In this document: in pieces, positions 40,337 to 53,480 of the stretch
Numbering within the stretch: position 1 is the first letter of the stretch
Layout of the letters: every line of letters starts with the position of its first letter
DNA from: Hemibagrus wyckioides
Taxonomy: Eukaryota; Chordata; Actinopteri; Siluriformes; Bagridae
Reading direction: 5' to 3'
Assembly: GCF_019097595.1 (NCBI RefSeq)
Contig: NC_080710.1
Location: forward strand, 16,612,780 to 16,676,779
DNA: 64,000 nucleotides
Notes under the pieces: generated by a model
What the model saw: the letters and a program-made list of their open reading frames with translations, nothing else
The model's database searches: none
What the model was told of the DNA's origin: nothing
Program-made: the position numbers and the translations under genes

Positions 40337-43300
40337 TACAGTATATACACATACACACTCACTATTTTCAGTCTATTCATTATACTTTCTGTTTTGTACA
40401 TCACAATATTAAATGTAATGTATAATTATAATCAATTTTACATTCTACAGTCTGTGTTTGCTACATGAAATTTAAATTCTAGCTTCAGTCATTCTGTATA
40501 TTACAATGGCCACACACAACAATCTGTCCAGTTGTGGCTGCTTTTGAAGCTATTTCTGTTCATGGAACAATAATAAATTAAATATTTGGAAATTTTCTAT
40601 TACGTTTTGTAGCGAAATGTAAGGAAAATATAGGGGAATTATTCTACTTATATCTGAGATCCTTTCACTATAGACATGTAGCTAGCAGTAGCACTAGAAT
40701 ATCCATGAGAGATGTGGCAATGCAGAGAATAGTGACAGATATTCATACAAAAATGTTTCATTTGCATAACACAAAATGTTCTTTCTAAATTGTGAAACAG
40801 CAGCCGGTGCTAGCTCTGCTACTCTATTGGACTCTAACACATTGAACATATTCTATATTCAGAAACACTGTGCTACCCACCAGAGGGACCAATTTGAAGC
40901 CTCCTTCATAACTTGCCACTGCATACCACACATACAAACATGCACACACAAACTCTGCAGCTCATTTCTGACAGGTGGGACTCTGAGTTTTGGCTCTTTC
41001 AGGGGGTCTCTCCAGGGACCATCTCTGGTGTCTTCTACACACCTCACACACTCATTCACTGTGTAATTTTGACAGGCTCAGAAACAGTGGTTAAGCTTTA
41101 AAATTAACTGACCTTGGTTAGTTAAGACTCTGGAGTTGATTTCATGTAACATATGCTACGTTAACGCCAATCTGTTTATACCAATTCTTATAATGAATGC
41201 ATTTAAAACAGAAACAAGCTTTTTACATGTATTTACAAGAGAGAATGAGCTGCTGAATAAATGAAAAATGGTATTATTAGTGGGTTTATTTATACAAATA
41301 AGTAAATATATTAAAACTTATATAACTCAGGAATTGAACTGAACAGATTTAATTGAATGATACATTGCATTACATAATACAACCTGTGTCTGCAGTTGCA
41401 AAGTTGCAAAAGTTGCAAACTCCAGTTAAGCTAATTAGCAGGATTTAAGTTGAGAAAAGTTTTTTTATTTGAAAACAAAATTTGTTGAAACACAGCATCA
41501 CATATTTGACTAGGGTTTTTTAGAGCCTTAATCCTCATTCAAAGCAACAAATAGACTTAAAGCCTCCGTAATCAATGGTGAAAAATCACTAACCTTTGCC
41601 ATCTTGGAAGAAATCCACCCTTTCCATCAGTCCCATATTGTCCATATAAACCATATTCCTCTAAAGACATGCACAGGGCACTGGTGTTATGATGTAAGAT
41701 TACAATGTATGAAGTGCTGATGTTAATATATACTCTTATTCCATGCACACATTTGCACACATGATCAAATTTAACAATGTCTATTCTGATTGAATTAATA
41801 GAAGTAGCTAGGTGAAACTGAATTGCATCCAAACTTATGACCCTCATGGCAAAACATCCGAAGACATTTGTAGGTTTAAATAAATATGATCTTTATGTAA
41901 ATGCAAGGTTAAGCGTATCTTTTAGGGGAAAAGTCAACATTTTTGTTCTGCCAACCAATTCTTTTCTAGGCTGAAGGAATAATCCAAGAAAATTATATAT
42001 TTAATAGAATCAATAAAACATCTAGCAAGACTAACAATGTCTTCAAGTGCTCCTGCATCTGAGGAAACATGCCTAGTCGTACATTTCCTTTAAGTTATGA
42101 CAACCACCTATTAATTTCTAATACTGAATTATTAATAAAAAATCTGCAAGTGAAATGTAATCATATGTCTTGGAATATCACTGTGTGCACTTGGACAGTC
42201 TTGGTTTAAAAATGGAAGAGGGATGGTTGAACATAGTCTTTTACTGTTGTGCAGCTTTTTGCCAGGGTATCACGAAAATACCAAAAATATATTTGCCACA
42301 CTAACACTTTGGTGTTTTTAATTCAAATTAATTAAGCCTACAGCATAATTATTCTTTAACCAAACATTTAGTTTCCTGTACTGCCATGATCTACAACATT
42401 AAACGTAAAAAATAAGATGATTCAAATTTATATTTATTTTAAAGGTATTGTTAGCAATCAAAAATGAAAGCTTTTATAAGACTGTTATATCAATCGGAAC
42501 CATATTGTTTTATTAGAGCTCAATTTTGTAAGAAACTCAAACTAGCTGTCTTCACCATGCAGAAGAACAGTAATAGGTTTTGTCATTAGTCTAGCATGCT
42601 CCAAATCGTTTGTTTCTTAATACAGAAATAGAGTCAAAGTAATTGGTGCAATAGGAATAAGATGCTACTTATTCATTTAATTTGTTTGTTTCCTTAACTG
42701 GTTCCTTAACATGAGTTAAGGAGTGAGTACCTGCTCTGAAAGGATTTTTCTTGTCAGTGTCATGAGTGTAGTTGAGTGTATATGAAATATGATTTAAAAT
42801 GCATCCACACAAAAATCAGCATTAATAAAAAAACATTTTATGCTGAATGTGGTCGTTTAAGCTTTACTTAATTACTTTTGGTGGGTGGATTTTAGAGTGT
42901 ATGTTGTGTTGTATGTTACGATGTCAGTTCGGGAGAAAGAAAAAAAAACACTAAGCAAAAATAATTACTGTATCTGTTAAGTAGCAGAACAGCAGGCTGA
43001 CATCAATATTAAAGTCTTTCCAATCTCTCATGTCTCTCAGCACTCCTCATATTCGTAGGCTGTGTTGCAGTATAAGGCAATTGTATTTTATGTAATCTGT
43101 CAAAGATGATTAAAATCACTCCAAGAGGAAAATATAGAAATTTGTGGAATGGAATGTTCCTCACATGCTCACTGTGTCTGTGTGCTACAAACAAGCAGTT
43201 AGGACAACAGGCAACAGACTTTTTCAAGCATATTTTGATAATATTACAGTGAATTTCATAGTAAGGAATAAAACTTTGTGGGAGACTAAAGAATGTACAC

Positions 43301-43440
43301 CTAGTGTAAAACACCACTGTTAAAACAATAGTTTTTGTGATTTTAAAAAATTAATCAAAGATAAATCATAATATTTCCCTCTTAAATGTAAAATAACTTA
43401 ATAATTACATAGTTAAAGCACTCTTTTTATTTTTGATTTT
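40337..43440. other. AT-rich stretch, no gene seen
   Basis: Mostly AT-rich. A more balanced patch lies at 40795-41080. The open frames at 41572-41847 and 43009-43317 (minus strand, about 90-100 codons) show no recognisable domain or splice context and are probably chance. Confidence 0.5.
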
Positions 43441-43469
43441 ATTAAACCAAAAAGTCTGTTAATGGATAA

Positions 43470-44140
43470 GAATTGATCAGCTTGGCACATCTTGACTTAG
43501 GACGATATACTGCATTACTACCCCTCCCACCCCCACCCCACCCCTTTGTTGATTTGGATGGGTGCTTTGGATCATTGTCATGCTGAAAGGTGAAAGTTCT
43601 CTTCATCTTCAGCTTTCTAGGAGATGCAAGAAGATTCTGTGCCAAAATTGACTAGTACTTGGAGCTATTCATGATCCCCTCCACCTTCACACCTCTGTTC
43701 CAGCTGAATAAAGGCATCCCCAAAGCATGACACTGCAAATACCATGCTGCACTGTGGATATGGTGTTCTTTTGGTGATGTGCTATCTTGTATTGTACCAC
43801 ACATACCTATTATAATTCTGAACAAAAAAATTGCTCTTGGCCTCTGCAGATCATAACATAATTTAAGTCACTTCATTTGAAGACAGTTGGGTACTAACTA
43901 GTGTTTCACATGACCTTGATGATTGGTTAATTCTGAACACAGCCATGTTTCCAATTATAAAAGGCTGTGCAGTTTTTTTTGTTGTTGTTTTAAATCTTTT
44001 TCTCTGAAATGTGTCACACTGCCATTGTTTTGTATTAGAATTTTTACATTAAAGATGGAAATGTTTGAATATGATTTAGCTTTTTAGCATTTTCTACATC
44101 ACAAATACCTGATGTTTTAACTGGGATTTGTAGATTTTGA
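43470..44140 (-). mobile_element. Tc1-like transposon fragment with transposase remnant
   Basis: On the minus strand the frame at 43442-43645 includes [13 protein letters not shown], the block around the second catalytic Asp of Tc1 transposases. Adjoining sequence (GTTCCAGCTGAATAAAGGCA, AGCATGACACTGCAAATACC, GGTGTTCTTTTGGTGATGTG) continues the same element in antisense. Only part remains, and a GGGTGGGGGTGGG-type tract interrupts it. Boundaries are approximate. Confidence 0.75.
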
Positions 44141-44143
44141 TTT

Positions 44144-44558
44144 ACAGTACTGTGCAAAGGTCTTTTATGTATAAACTAACAAAAAAAAGAGATTTCTTTG
44201 TTATAGATTTTTTTAAATCAATAATTAATCTCTTTAATACAAAACATTTTAGATTTCCAAAATGAAATGTTACAGAAAATTGTTTGTATGTCATTAATGC
44301 AGTACATTACATAGCAAAGCCGTTTTCAGACAAAAAAACATAATAATGGCTACTGCAAATGAAACAGTCAAAGTCTCCAGAAGAATTTGGCTGGTTTTGC
44401 AAGATCCCCAGAAAAACTTACCAGCTAACTTCCTTATTGTATCTAAGATTATGTTTTTAGATTACTGTTCTTTAAAGTATATTTTAATGTATAAACACTA
44501 AATTTCCTTATGATTGAAGGCATCTTTGCTTTACAGCATTTCTTTTGCACAGTACTCT
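44144..44558. mobile_element. small TIR element (MITE-like)
   Basis: The left end ACAGTACTGTGCAAAGG and the right end TTTTGCACAGTACT (44543-44556) are inverted repeats enclosing about 410 bases without a coding frame. The terminal text is typical of a fish Tc1/mariner-type family. It sits immediately beside the Tc1 fragment, so the two may be nested or adjacent insertions. Confidence 0.7.
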
Positions 44559-45219
44559 ATATCACTGTACATCTACACATGATACAATTACAGCAGTCAT
44601 ATACAAGAATTCAGAATTAAGCTACACAGCAGTGTCAATTTTGAATTAAATATTTATTAAACTATGTGGTCTTATTTCGGTATTAATTCATCTACATATT
44701 GGCAGGATGCTGTGAGAACAGTCCATTTATTATTCACAGTGTTTACAGCTCAGTCCTGCCTTGTAATTCCCAAGCTAGTCTACCAATCAAGAAAGAGCAG
44801 AGAGCAGTGATATACAGAAACCAATAAAGTCTGATCACTGAACCTGAAACAACATGGCACGCAAACCATTGAAGTGTGATGATTGGTACTCCCTTTACAA
44901 AAAGCTTCTGTTGTGAGCAGATCAGTTTAATTGGGTTCCAGTATTGTTCAGAACATTCTGTGATTTTTACTCTAATAAAACAAATTGAATATTGGGAGCC
45001 TGTGCAAAACAGGTAGTTTTACAGCTTGCTAGACTCACACTTGTATGGCTTATGTAAGACAGAGCCAACTCTGCAGATATTTGAGGTAAGTTTAACTGGT
45101 GAGTGGAATTCAAATGTTATAAATTATATTATATTATAAGCAAAGCATTTTAAATGGATGTAGTGAATTGAACAGACAGGATTATATCTATCTAGGTCCA
45201 AGAAGCCAATAAACAGGCT
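44559..45219. other. intergenic, no gene seen
   Basis: AT-rich with a modestly balanced patch at 44740-44900. Nothing recognised. Confidence 0.5.
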
Positions 45220-46250
45220 TTTTTTTATCTCAGTTCTGGTGATAGGCTTTATTTGGACCCTGTTTTCTTATCAGCCTGTTATCCTTCTCCAAGTAAATTA
45301 TATTGTGCAAATGAGCTGCTCTGCATGGCCTCTCTTTAGTGATGTCCTGATTGTCCCCCTCTGGCTCTCCTCCAGACCTACTGTATATGAGCTCCATGGT
45401 CTTGAACTTTGCGAACAAGAGATATCAAGCTATATTTAAATATTCCCTGACGGCTGGACCCCACTTAAGAAATGGCATTCTTTGAATAACATTTACTCCT
45501 GCATCAACTTTTCTCCAACAGATTGTTCTGATGCACAAAAAGAAATTGTTATTTAATATAGGTTCATTGATTTGTTACAGACTACCTTACACTTCTTTCA
45601 CCCTACCTTATCATTAACATTTGAGTACACAGAGCAAGAATGGCCACAGCAGCACTTTTCATGTATACTTACAGGAAACCAGAAAATTGAATTTAAATCT
45701 AAATGTAAGCTAATACTGAAATACTGTGTAAATGTAGGATGTGTAATGTCCATTTAGCAGGACTGAACACGTGTAGGTTTTGTAGGTGTAGATCACACTG
45801 CAATTTATTACTTAGTAGAAAGGAAATCTTCGAAACAAGTTTTAGTATTCTTTAAAACGTAAAAATATAACAGATTTTAACAGTGCTATTTATATAATAT
45901 CCATCACCGCTTTGGCCTGTGTTTTATTTGCATGTGTGCAGGCTTTATTTGGGTGTGTGCAATATGCTGATAAATCAGGGACATGGGGGGCTGAGGATCT
46001 TAATTGAAAAGCAGCTCAAAGAACTGCAATAATGCTAAAACCTTTTGCTGTGCGAAAATGGCTGTTGATTGTGTTATGAAGCCCAGTGGAGGAGTGTGGT
46101 GTAAATCTAAAGTGCCCTTAGGGGACAGATCTAGGTCTGTACAGCGGTGCAGTAGGAGAATGTCTGCTGTTTTGCTCAGTGCTGTGAATTTAAGCTATAG
46201 GCAATCAGAAAGGACTTTTGGTTGTCAAATGATTTAAAAAGCGATTACAG
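45220..46250. promoter_or_regulatory. candidate regulatory islands (45220-45430 and 45890-46250)
   Basis: The first island reads CTTATCAGCCTGTTATCC, TATTGTGCAAATGAGCTGC and TGAACTTTGCGAACAAGAG. The second has an exact reverse octamer ATTTGCAT at 45926-45933, with CATCACCGCTTTGGCC and TGTGCGAAAATGGCTGTTG. Both are unique and less AT-rich than their surroundings. The function is inferred. Confidence 0.28.
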
Positions 46251-48640
46251 ATTACACTAAGAATTTTAATGAGGGTAGGATAATTATGTTTTGTGATTTA
46301 TTAGGTTTAGTAGGTAAATGTTTTTACTCAGGGTTTGTTAAGCAGGGATTCAGATACAGTGAGCACATTTTTAGTACATACCCTTTTAAAAATTGAGTAT
46401 CCTGATAGAGTGTCACCTAATTAAAAAAAAACCTTCTTAGATTGCAGATTTCTCACTGTAGATGCCCCGGGAACTTTGCATTGAAGATCATCAGCATCAC
46501 CATCTCTTTTATGGAAGATATGGTTACCCTGGCTGTAAGAGATATAAGATATAAGACTTACCATTGCACAGTCTCTGCTGAATGCTCTGATGGCATCTCA
46601 CATGCTGTCTGCTCTCGCTGGACTCTTAGGATGTCTTGTTTTATGCAAATGTAAATAGAGATTGAATAGAAATAAATAAAACCTGTAATTGTACGTTCAT
46701 CATAGCTCAGATTAGACAAGTATATATTTAAAATCATTTAAATATATTTATTAGTGATGCCACCAACATACATAGGCTAATGAATAGTTCTGATAAAGTG
46801 TCAGACACAACAATTAATGTACTTAACATCGTAAATAATGTTAATAATGATCATTAGAAAGTGATATATTCTCCTGCACTGGTCAGTGCTCAGATACATT
46901 CAAACACTTCCAGATGACTGTAAAGAGTTTATAATGAAAATATACTTCTGTTTTAATTTTCTGTTCACTACACATTAATGCAAAATAACTGAAAAAAAAA
47001 TAATAATCTGCTGCTGCCGACAGTTTCTGACTGCACAGCTGGTAATATTTTTATGCCCGTCCCTACTATTGAACTTGAAATGGTGGCTCATCTTCCTGTT
47101 TTTTTAGGCTTTCAGTTCTGGATGATTACATTGAAATTTTTTAAAATAGCAGGGAACCTGCTCCAAACTTACCTCTACCAAAATGGTAAACTATTATGAA
47201 TCAACATTTGTGAAGTGATCAATCCTGGCATCCTGCTTCACAATTAGACCAGGATAAGATCAAAATCTAAGAGAAAGGACAAAGACAAAAACTCTTTTTA
47301 CAATGAATAAATATTCCAATACCATGACTTGGCTTACAAAAACGTATTCTTTTAACCGTAAAATGGAAGACTTACGGAAAAGCAGAAGTTGCACTGAATT
47401 TTGGTTATTGTATTAATGATTCAATGTTTAAAACATTACATCTATTCAGCTGTCGTGACCCTAAAGAACAAAGACAAAAGAATAGGCATGTTTACTCTGT
47501 ACCCAATTTACATATGTTAACTGTTTATCTAAATTATATAAACCATACACAAATACTGACCCAAGGTTCTATGAAAACTGGAATACAGTAATGAAAATGA
47601 GTGTTCTTCAACAGTGCCGAAGCTAATTTTCCTACCTATAAGGCAAATACCCATGATTTTTTTTCAGTGTCATTCACTCAGTAACAAATATTGGAACCCC
47701 ATGACCTTGTGAATATTTAAACATGAATTGCACAGCATCTTAGCTCATGGACAGATGGTCTTACATTCTCCTGTAAAATATTTTGCTAATGAGCAGAATT
47801 TAGCCAGTAATGGCATACTGCCCAGGTTCTACTCTACAGTAAAGCTTTTGCAGACCTTGACATTTACGCCACCATATTTGCCTGTTTGTACAATGTTATT
47901 ACTGCTGTAAAAAGTTATGGGATTTCCATCCTTGATTTTTTTCTTCATTTCTCGTACACTAGGGTATCTTTGTTTTAGTTGCTGCCAAGTTTACTGTGAT
48001 TTGAAAAGCTAATTGTGGGTATATAGTATATCTGTGTGCCAGCACCCTATGCTATACTTTAGAAAGTTTGGTTTAATTCATTTGTTCTCTAATCTTTATT
48101 TAACTGCTCAAACAAATTAAGAGTTAATTGGGTAACACTCTCTGCTTTGTTCTAACTTATAGAGCTCTTGGCAGCTACACAATTTCCTATGGAGATTTCT
48201 TGTTTGAAACATGAATTATTACTATATGCATAAAAAAAAATCACTTGCATATAGTTAGAGAGATGTTCCTGTAATTAGTGGTGTGTGTTTAATGTTTAAT
48301 AGACTTGAAAGCCTTTATTATGTTGGGAGAAATTAGTCTAGTGACACTGCAGAATTTGGTGTGGAAAAAAGACAAATCCTTTTATTGCTTTTTACAAAGA
48401 CAATTCCATCATTCACTTTTGATAGAAAGAAAAAGTGTCCTTTATGCTTATATAGACCTCTGACTATATAGCTTATGGGCTTCTCATGAAGTGCTTGACA
48501 CAACTTCTCAGCAATTGAAAACAGAGGATCAGAGAGGACACACAGTAAACCTGGGATCCCGTAAAGACCAGCTTAGCATGATCTAAAAATGCCCCGCTTA
48601 TGAATACAGTAAACTGTAGTAGATAGGGACTTGACTTGCT
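46251..48640. other. intergenic, no gene seen
   Basis: Mostly AT-rich, with a balanced patch at 46440-46650. No repeat family or exon recognised. Confidence 0.5.
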
Positions 48641-49030
48641 TGTTTTTCTGGCCTTTCCTTCATGGCTCCATTTATGCTGTGATTTCCCAGAAACCCATGC
48701 TAGGCCCTGGGGCCCTGCCCTTGGCCTATAATTATGGGAGTTTGGTTAGCCATACACCATCGTTCACTGCCACGACTCCTCACAAACCCATCATTTACTG
48801 CAGGTCCTTTATGTGGACCTAGCAACCGCACCCCAGCAGCAGAGGGAGCACAGATGTCAGGGTTGGTGTAGGCCAGGCCCCTGATGATGGTGCTCCAATC
48901 AGGGTGGAACATACAGTGGCCCTAAAGAAGCTCCTGCTGGCAGCTAGCCTGTTGAACACAAGCTTCTCCTGACCCTGTGGAAAAAATAAACAAGCGGTCC
49001 CCATGAGTCCAGCAGAGAGTCTGGTTCACA
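48641..49030. promoter_or_regulatory. possible conserved non-coding element
   Basis: A GC-richer island at 48690-48910 (GGCCCTGGGGCCCTGCC, CCTATAATTATGGGAG, ACCTAGCAACCGCACCCC). CCTAGCAACC resembles an RFX-type half-site arrangement. No splice-flanked frame was found. Inference only. Confidence 0.28.
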
Positions 49031-49751
49031 ACTAGCGGCTGAAAACGAAAAGGTAGTAATTATTTCTAGCTGTCAGCAAGCAAGAGCAGCTACAGATCAG
49101 CAAGCAGTGCTTGAAAGATCATGTGTTTTTTTAATGTATCACAAAGTACAGGTTCACCCATACCCACATTTTACTCTGTGCAATTATCCCAGTACAACAT
49201 ATATAGCTGTTAGAAGGCAATAAACTGGTGTGCTCTAAAACCAGTTTCAAAGTGTCTCCTTTAAGAGTTGCATACAGTGTCCAATGTTTTATTTTCTTGT
49301 CCTGTTTCAGAAAAAGTACAAACATGACTGAGTGAATTAGCCATGTGATTCTAACCTTTTTTATTGAAATTGTACAATACTCATTCATGCCAGAAGGCTT
49401 GATTAATTTTTCTTGGATCTTGTAATATACTGTTCTGTTTGTGCCAACAAGGAAATCTTTTGGGAGTAAAATCAAGGACATGTTTATTTGGTGGGAGACC
49501 TGGTTAAGAAATAATTACATGATAATTACAACTTGAAACCATAATTAAAATTAATTCAGTCACTGGACACATAATATCTTTGCCTCCTCAGGTTTAAATA
49601 ATTACAGAAGGCCTGTAATGGAATGCTGTCCTACATAAAACATCTCATGCATATGTCTCTTTGTATTATTCATATCATTTGCTATAATACAAGGCCGAGA
49701 AATCATCAAAAGAAGTGGTTGGAGGAACATGTTCTATACCTCCTGTATCTG

Positions 49752-49790
<39 letters not shown>

Positions 49791-50769
49791 GGACCAGGTG
49801 GGTTTAGTATGTTTGCTCCAGCACAACGTCTGCATTGAGGGACCTTCCCTCTCATCTGAGCAGATGGGACACAAGACGGACACGCTCTGCTGAAGACATT
49901 TCAGGTTGTGTCCATGCCTCCAATGCTGCTACTGAACCAAACTCACTAATGAAATCTGGCTATATATAGTCAGTCTATTGCTTCTTCCAAATCAGTGGAT
50001 GGATTTCTGCCATGGTCAGACAAGGGTGTAACATCTGAGCCATGACCAGAGGGCCTGTGTCTCAGCCGGGTTTAGTCCTATGTTGGGATGGTGAACATTG
50101 TTAAAATTGTGGGCACAGATGTGAAAGAAAGGGAAATAGAGAAATAACTCAGGCATAGAAAATGATCAGGTGTGTTAGAGCAAAATGTGAATAAGTTTAG
50201 ATAAATTATGGGGATTAAACTATTTCTAAACACAAACTGAGATTTTGTTGACCTGATTTTTTTATGTTTAAAACAATGATGGCAACATGTTCTTCTTGAG
50301 TACTGAGTAATTTATGTCAAAATTTCTTTAGTCGAAGTCTGACAACATTGTATATAAACCGTTTTTGTGATTTCTCCCCTCTATCAAAGTGGCAAGGACT
50401 TCAGAGAAGCCTTATATCTAAACTGCTGATACATATGAACAGATAATGAGAATGAATGCATGATATCTGTGGCAGGATGTGGTGTCTACTGATGTCATTG
50501 CTGTAGATTAGGGTATCTGGAGATGGAAGCCTGGCTTTATATAAGAGCAGATTAACCAGAATTCAGATCAAACCATTTATTTTGTTTACTTACAGTGAAC
50601 ATGTGCCTTTCTCAACCTAACTCTCACCAACACCACAGATCCTAATGCACCCCATCTAATATTTAACCATGTTAAGAATACAGTTTTCTTAAAAAGATTC
50701 AGTCAGGATAGATTCTGGATACTGAATAGAGAGTTTCAGAAGAATCTCTTCTGCAGAAAACAGTAGGAT
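49031..50769. other. intergenic, no gene seen
   Basis: It includes a GT microsatellite at 49752-49786. The 116-codon minus-strand open frame at 49131-49481 has no recognisable domain. The segment 49800-50080 is more balanced but unassigned. Confidence 0.5.
49752..49786. repeat. (GT)n microsatellite
   Basis: Seventeen GT units. Confidence 0.97.
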
Positions 50770-50920
50770 AACAATCAGTCTACTTCATCCCTGGCTGCTG
50801 TTTGGCTGCATTGTTTGCACGCAAACCACCACTCTGCTTCTACAGAGCGGCAGATGGAAAAGCCTGATAAAATAATAGTGCAGATCACATGAACCAGACT
50901 GAGAGCTAAATGTTCTTGTG
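50770..50920. promoter_or_regulatory. possible conserved non-coding element
   Basis: Balanced unique segment: GGCTGCATTGTTTGCACGC, CTACAGAGCGGCAGATGG and TGATAAAATAATAGTGC. TTGTTTGC is a forkhead-type word. Inference only. Confidence 0.25.
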
Positions 50921-51310
50921 TCGGTATGTGGGTGATTGTACAGTAGTATGTTAATACTGAAGAAAGAGTCTTTATCTACAGTTATTCTTCTTTAAAGCAA
51001 GGAAAATATTAAACTCTACCATTTCACTTGAGAGAGTTTAAGAGACTTGTTCAAAGTATATTCTGTAACTTGCATCTTTAGCAGGGAACGTTTGATGACT
51101 GAGACTTGCAGTGAAACTAGTATTACATATGAACTGATGGCATCCTACACATCAAAATGCTGCAGATTAGGAACCACCAAGATACAAAGCCAGTCTGATC
51201 TAGGGGTAGATTAACCAGAATCAAGCAATATATTTTTGTTAGTGTGTAGCGTCATGACATGTCAGATAGATTTATTCCAGATGTATCTATGAAGTAACGT
51301 GTTGAGTGAA
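50921..51310. other. intergenic, no gene seen
   Basis: No repeat family or exon recognised. Confidence 0.5.
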
Positions 51311-51500
51311 TGTTTGCCACAGCCATGTGGGGTCTGGAGCCAAGGGAGCAAAGCTGCATGCGCTCTCTGAGTGGGATGGATGGCATTACTAGCTCTCTCC
51401 TGTCAATCAAATCTACATTAGCCAATCACGGGCAGCCGTGAGATCATGTTAGGCAGATAGTTATTTTTGATGTAATGCACAGCATGAGCAGCAGGTTTAA
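51311..51500. promoter_or_regulatory. candidate conserved non-coding element
   Basis: Contains CTCTCCTGTCAATCAAATC (TGTCAATCA, a TALE/PBX-type site), TTAGCCAATCACGGGCAGC (CCAAT box) and GATGGCATTACTAGC within about 110 bases. It is clearly less AT-rich than its flanks. One of the better candidates in the desert, though conservation was not tested. Confidence 0.38.
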
Positions 51501-52370
51501 AAGATGTAGCTGCCTGGCTTTACATGTCTGCATTATAGAGGAGAGCTGGCTAGTGAGAGATAATTTGGCAGATGAACAAACTGGGAAAATTCCCAAAACA
51601 TTTACAGTACAATAACAATTATAGGGTTAGCTGTTAATATAAAAATAATAGCATATTAAAATGAGCACATTAATATAAATTGTATTTGATATTTACCCTT
51701 TCTTAGGCACAAAAGATTTATTTAATTCAATAACCACTTGATATTTGACCTGTGAATCAATACATAAAATGTTGTGTTAGATTGCTATCTGCACAATTGT
51801 GTGTTTTATCAGAGGGCATTATAGCCAATGGGTGTTTACAATGGACATAAATTCATCATGGTGTCATTCAATAAGGTCACCATTATTCCTGGTTCTGGCT
51901 GTGTCTCGCTTTGGGCTGTCACAAAGTGCCACAGTGCATTACGAACAAGATAAACATGTATGGGCTACACTGAAATTGGACTTGATTGCAGTCAGTCAAT
52001 ACTACTACAATGCTTTTGTAGATAACATGGCTGACAAACCATTATAGGACTTGCTTGTACAAGAAAATGTCAATTTGTAAACATGACCAGTGTAGAAGTC
52101 TGATATGTGCGAAACCTGATCAGCTAGAGCATCTGAAATAATCTAAAATCATTTACTTTGTATAAACCAAGCACTGTTGATAATGTCATGCTGAAAACAT
52201 TATGTTTCATAAATACCAATGGATGTACACATTATTCCCAGGTTTCAGTAGTACATGTATTAAAAATAAACCCCTGTAATCATGTGAATGAATCTGATAT
52301 TAAAACATGGCCCTATGTGACTTAAGGCTATTTTTCTTTGTAAATAAACATGAATTAAACCTCGTGCACA
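51501..52370. other. AT-rich stretch, no gene seen
   Basis: Plain intergenic sequence. The open frame at 51799-52047 has no supporting signals. Confidence 0.55.
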
Positions 52371-52700
52371 TTGCAGTGCTGTGACCGTGCTTATGCACAA
52401 GAGGGTTCTCAGCAGAGCATAGGAAGAGCTCATTGATGAGTAAAATATGTGAAGGTTGTGTGAGGTTGCTGATGATAAGTTAGTGACAGCTCTGTGGTGG
52501 CCAGAAGGAAGCTGGGCTTGATATTATCTCCCAGTCACAGGTGCATGCTGCGGCCACAGGGCCATGAGCCAGGCGCTTGGGGAACAAGCACAGGTGGCTG
52601 AGAGCAAGAAGAGGAGCACAGGGCAGCAGGCTAGCATGTGGCACTGATCCAGACTCTACACAACATATGCCAGCAGGGTGTGGGAAGAACATGGGCAACA
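52371..52700. promoter_or_regulatory. possible conserved non-coding element
   Basis: A balanced, GC-richer segment including GGTGCATGCTGCGGCCACAG and GCCAGGCGCTTGGGG, followed directly by TG and GA microsatellites. No splice-flanked frame. Inference only. Confidence 0.25.
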
Positions 52701-52703
52701 GTG

Positions 52704-52758
52704 AGCGTGTGTGTGTTTGTGTGTGTGTGTGTCTGAGGGAGAGGGAGAGAGAGAGAGA
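52704..52758. repeat. (TG)n followed by (GA)n
   Basis: Imperfect TG run, then CTGAGGGAGAGG and a GA run. Confidence 0.93.
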
Positions 52759-53126
52759 ATGAAATCAAAAGTAAGTTTGCATTTGTAAAGTTGGAAGAAA
52801 CCTGCTGAATGAGAGGGTGATTTGATTATGCTGTGTAACTATAGTCCATAAGTCCACATTTTGGCATTGCTAGATTTGAAATGGAACAATATCTCTACTA
52901 CTAGTCCCATGCTTGCCCATTTTATTGACATCCCTTCCAACATTCTGTAGCATATAGATCAAAAGTTTACAAATAAAATCAATAAATCTATTCAATATTC
53001 ATGATACAAACCACACCGATCCAGACATCCCCAATAGTGGGGCTGCCATTGCCATCAATAGAGGAAAGTCAATCTTAGAAAAGAAGCCTTTCTTTCAAAC
53101 CCAGCATCAGGTCTTACTCCCCTATC

Positions 53127-53128
<2 letters not shown>

Positions 53129-53168
<40 letters not shown>
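53129..53168. repeat. (TC)n microsatellite
   Basis: About 19 TC units immediately left of a GC-rich island. Confidence 0.97.
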
Positions 53169-53169
<1 letters not shown>

Positions 53170-53170
<1 letters not shown>

Positions 53171-53480
53171 AAGGCTGTTGGGCTCACCTGGGCATGGCTC
53201 CCTGGATGATGCTTCAACCCACAACGCCAACGCCAGCTTGCATTATTATCATATTTCATCAATTATGTAAACATTGTCCTACTGAGCAGAGCTGCCACAG
53301 AGCAGCATCAGGTCCCGCCCCTAAATGCATGCAAATGAGCATGCCTGCAGGCGTGAGCTGACCTCCGCCTCGCCTCGTCTCTAGCTCTCACTGTGATTCG
53401 CTCCCGCGTGTGTCAGACAGTGCTGAACTGCAGTCCCACAGAGCCTGGCAGCACACAGCCCCAGGGCCAAGCTCTGGGAA
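53170..53480. promoter_or_regulatory. candidate enhancer or unannotated promoter
   Basis: Among the most CpG- and GC-rich parts of the desert. It holds CATATTTCATCAATTATGTA followed by AACATTGTCC (forkhead/SOX-type words), an exact octamer ATGCAAAT at 53329-53336, and a CpG-bearing stretch with CTCCGCCTCGCCTCGTCTC and CGCTCCCGCGTGTGTC. No transcript can be shown from sequence. Confidence 0.38.

Noticed and set aside
43009..43317. 102-codon minus-strand open frame next to a Tc1 fragment
   Set aside because: Does not read as transposase and lacks any recognisable motif. Treated as chance.
49131..49481. 116-codon minus-strand open frame
   Set aside because: Hydrophobic, AT-driven composition, no acceptor/donor pattern and no recognisable domain. 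Length is within what chance gives in this much sequence.
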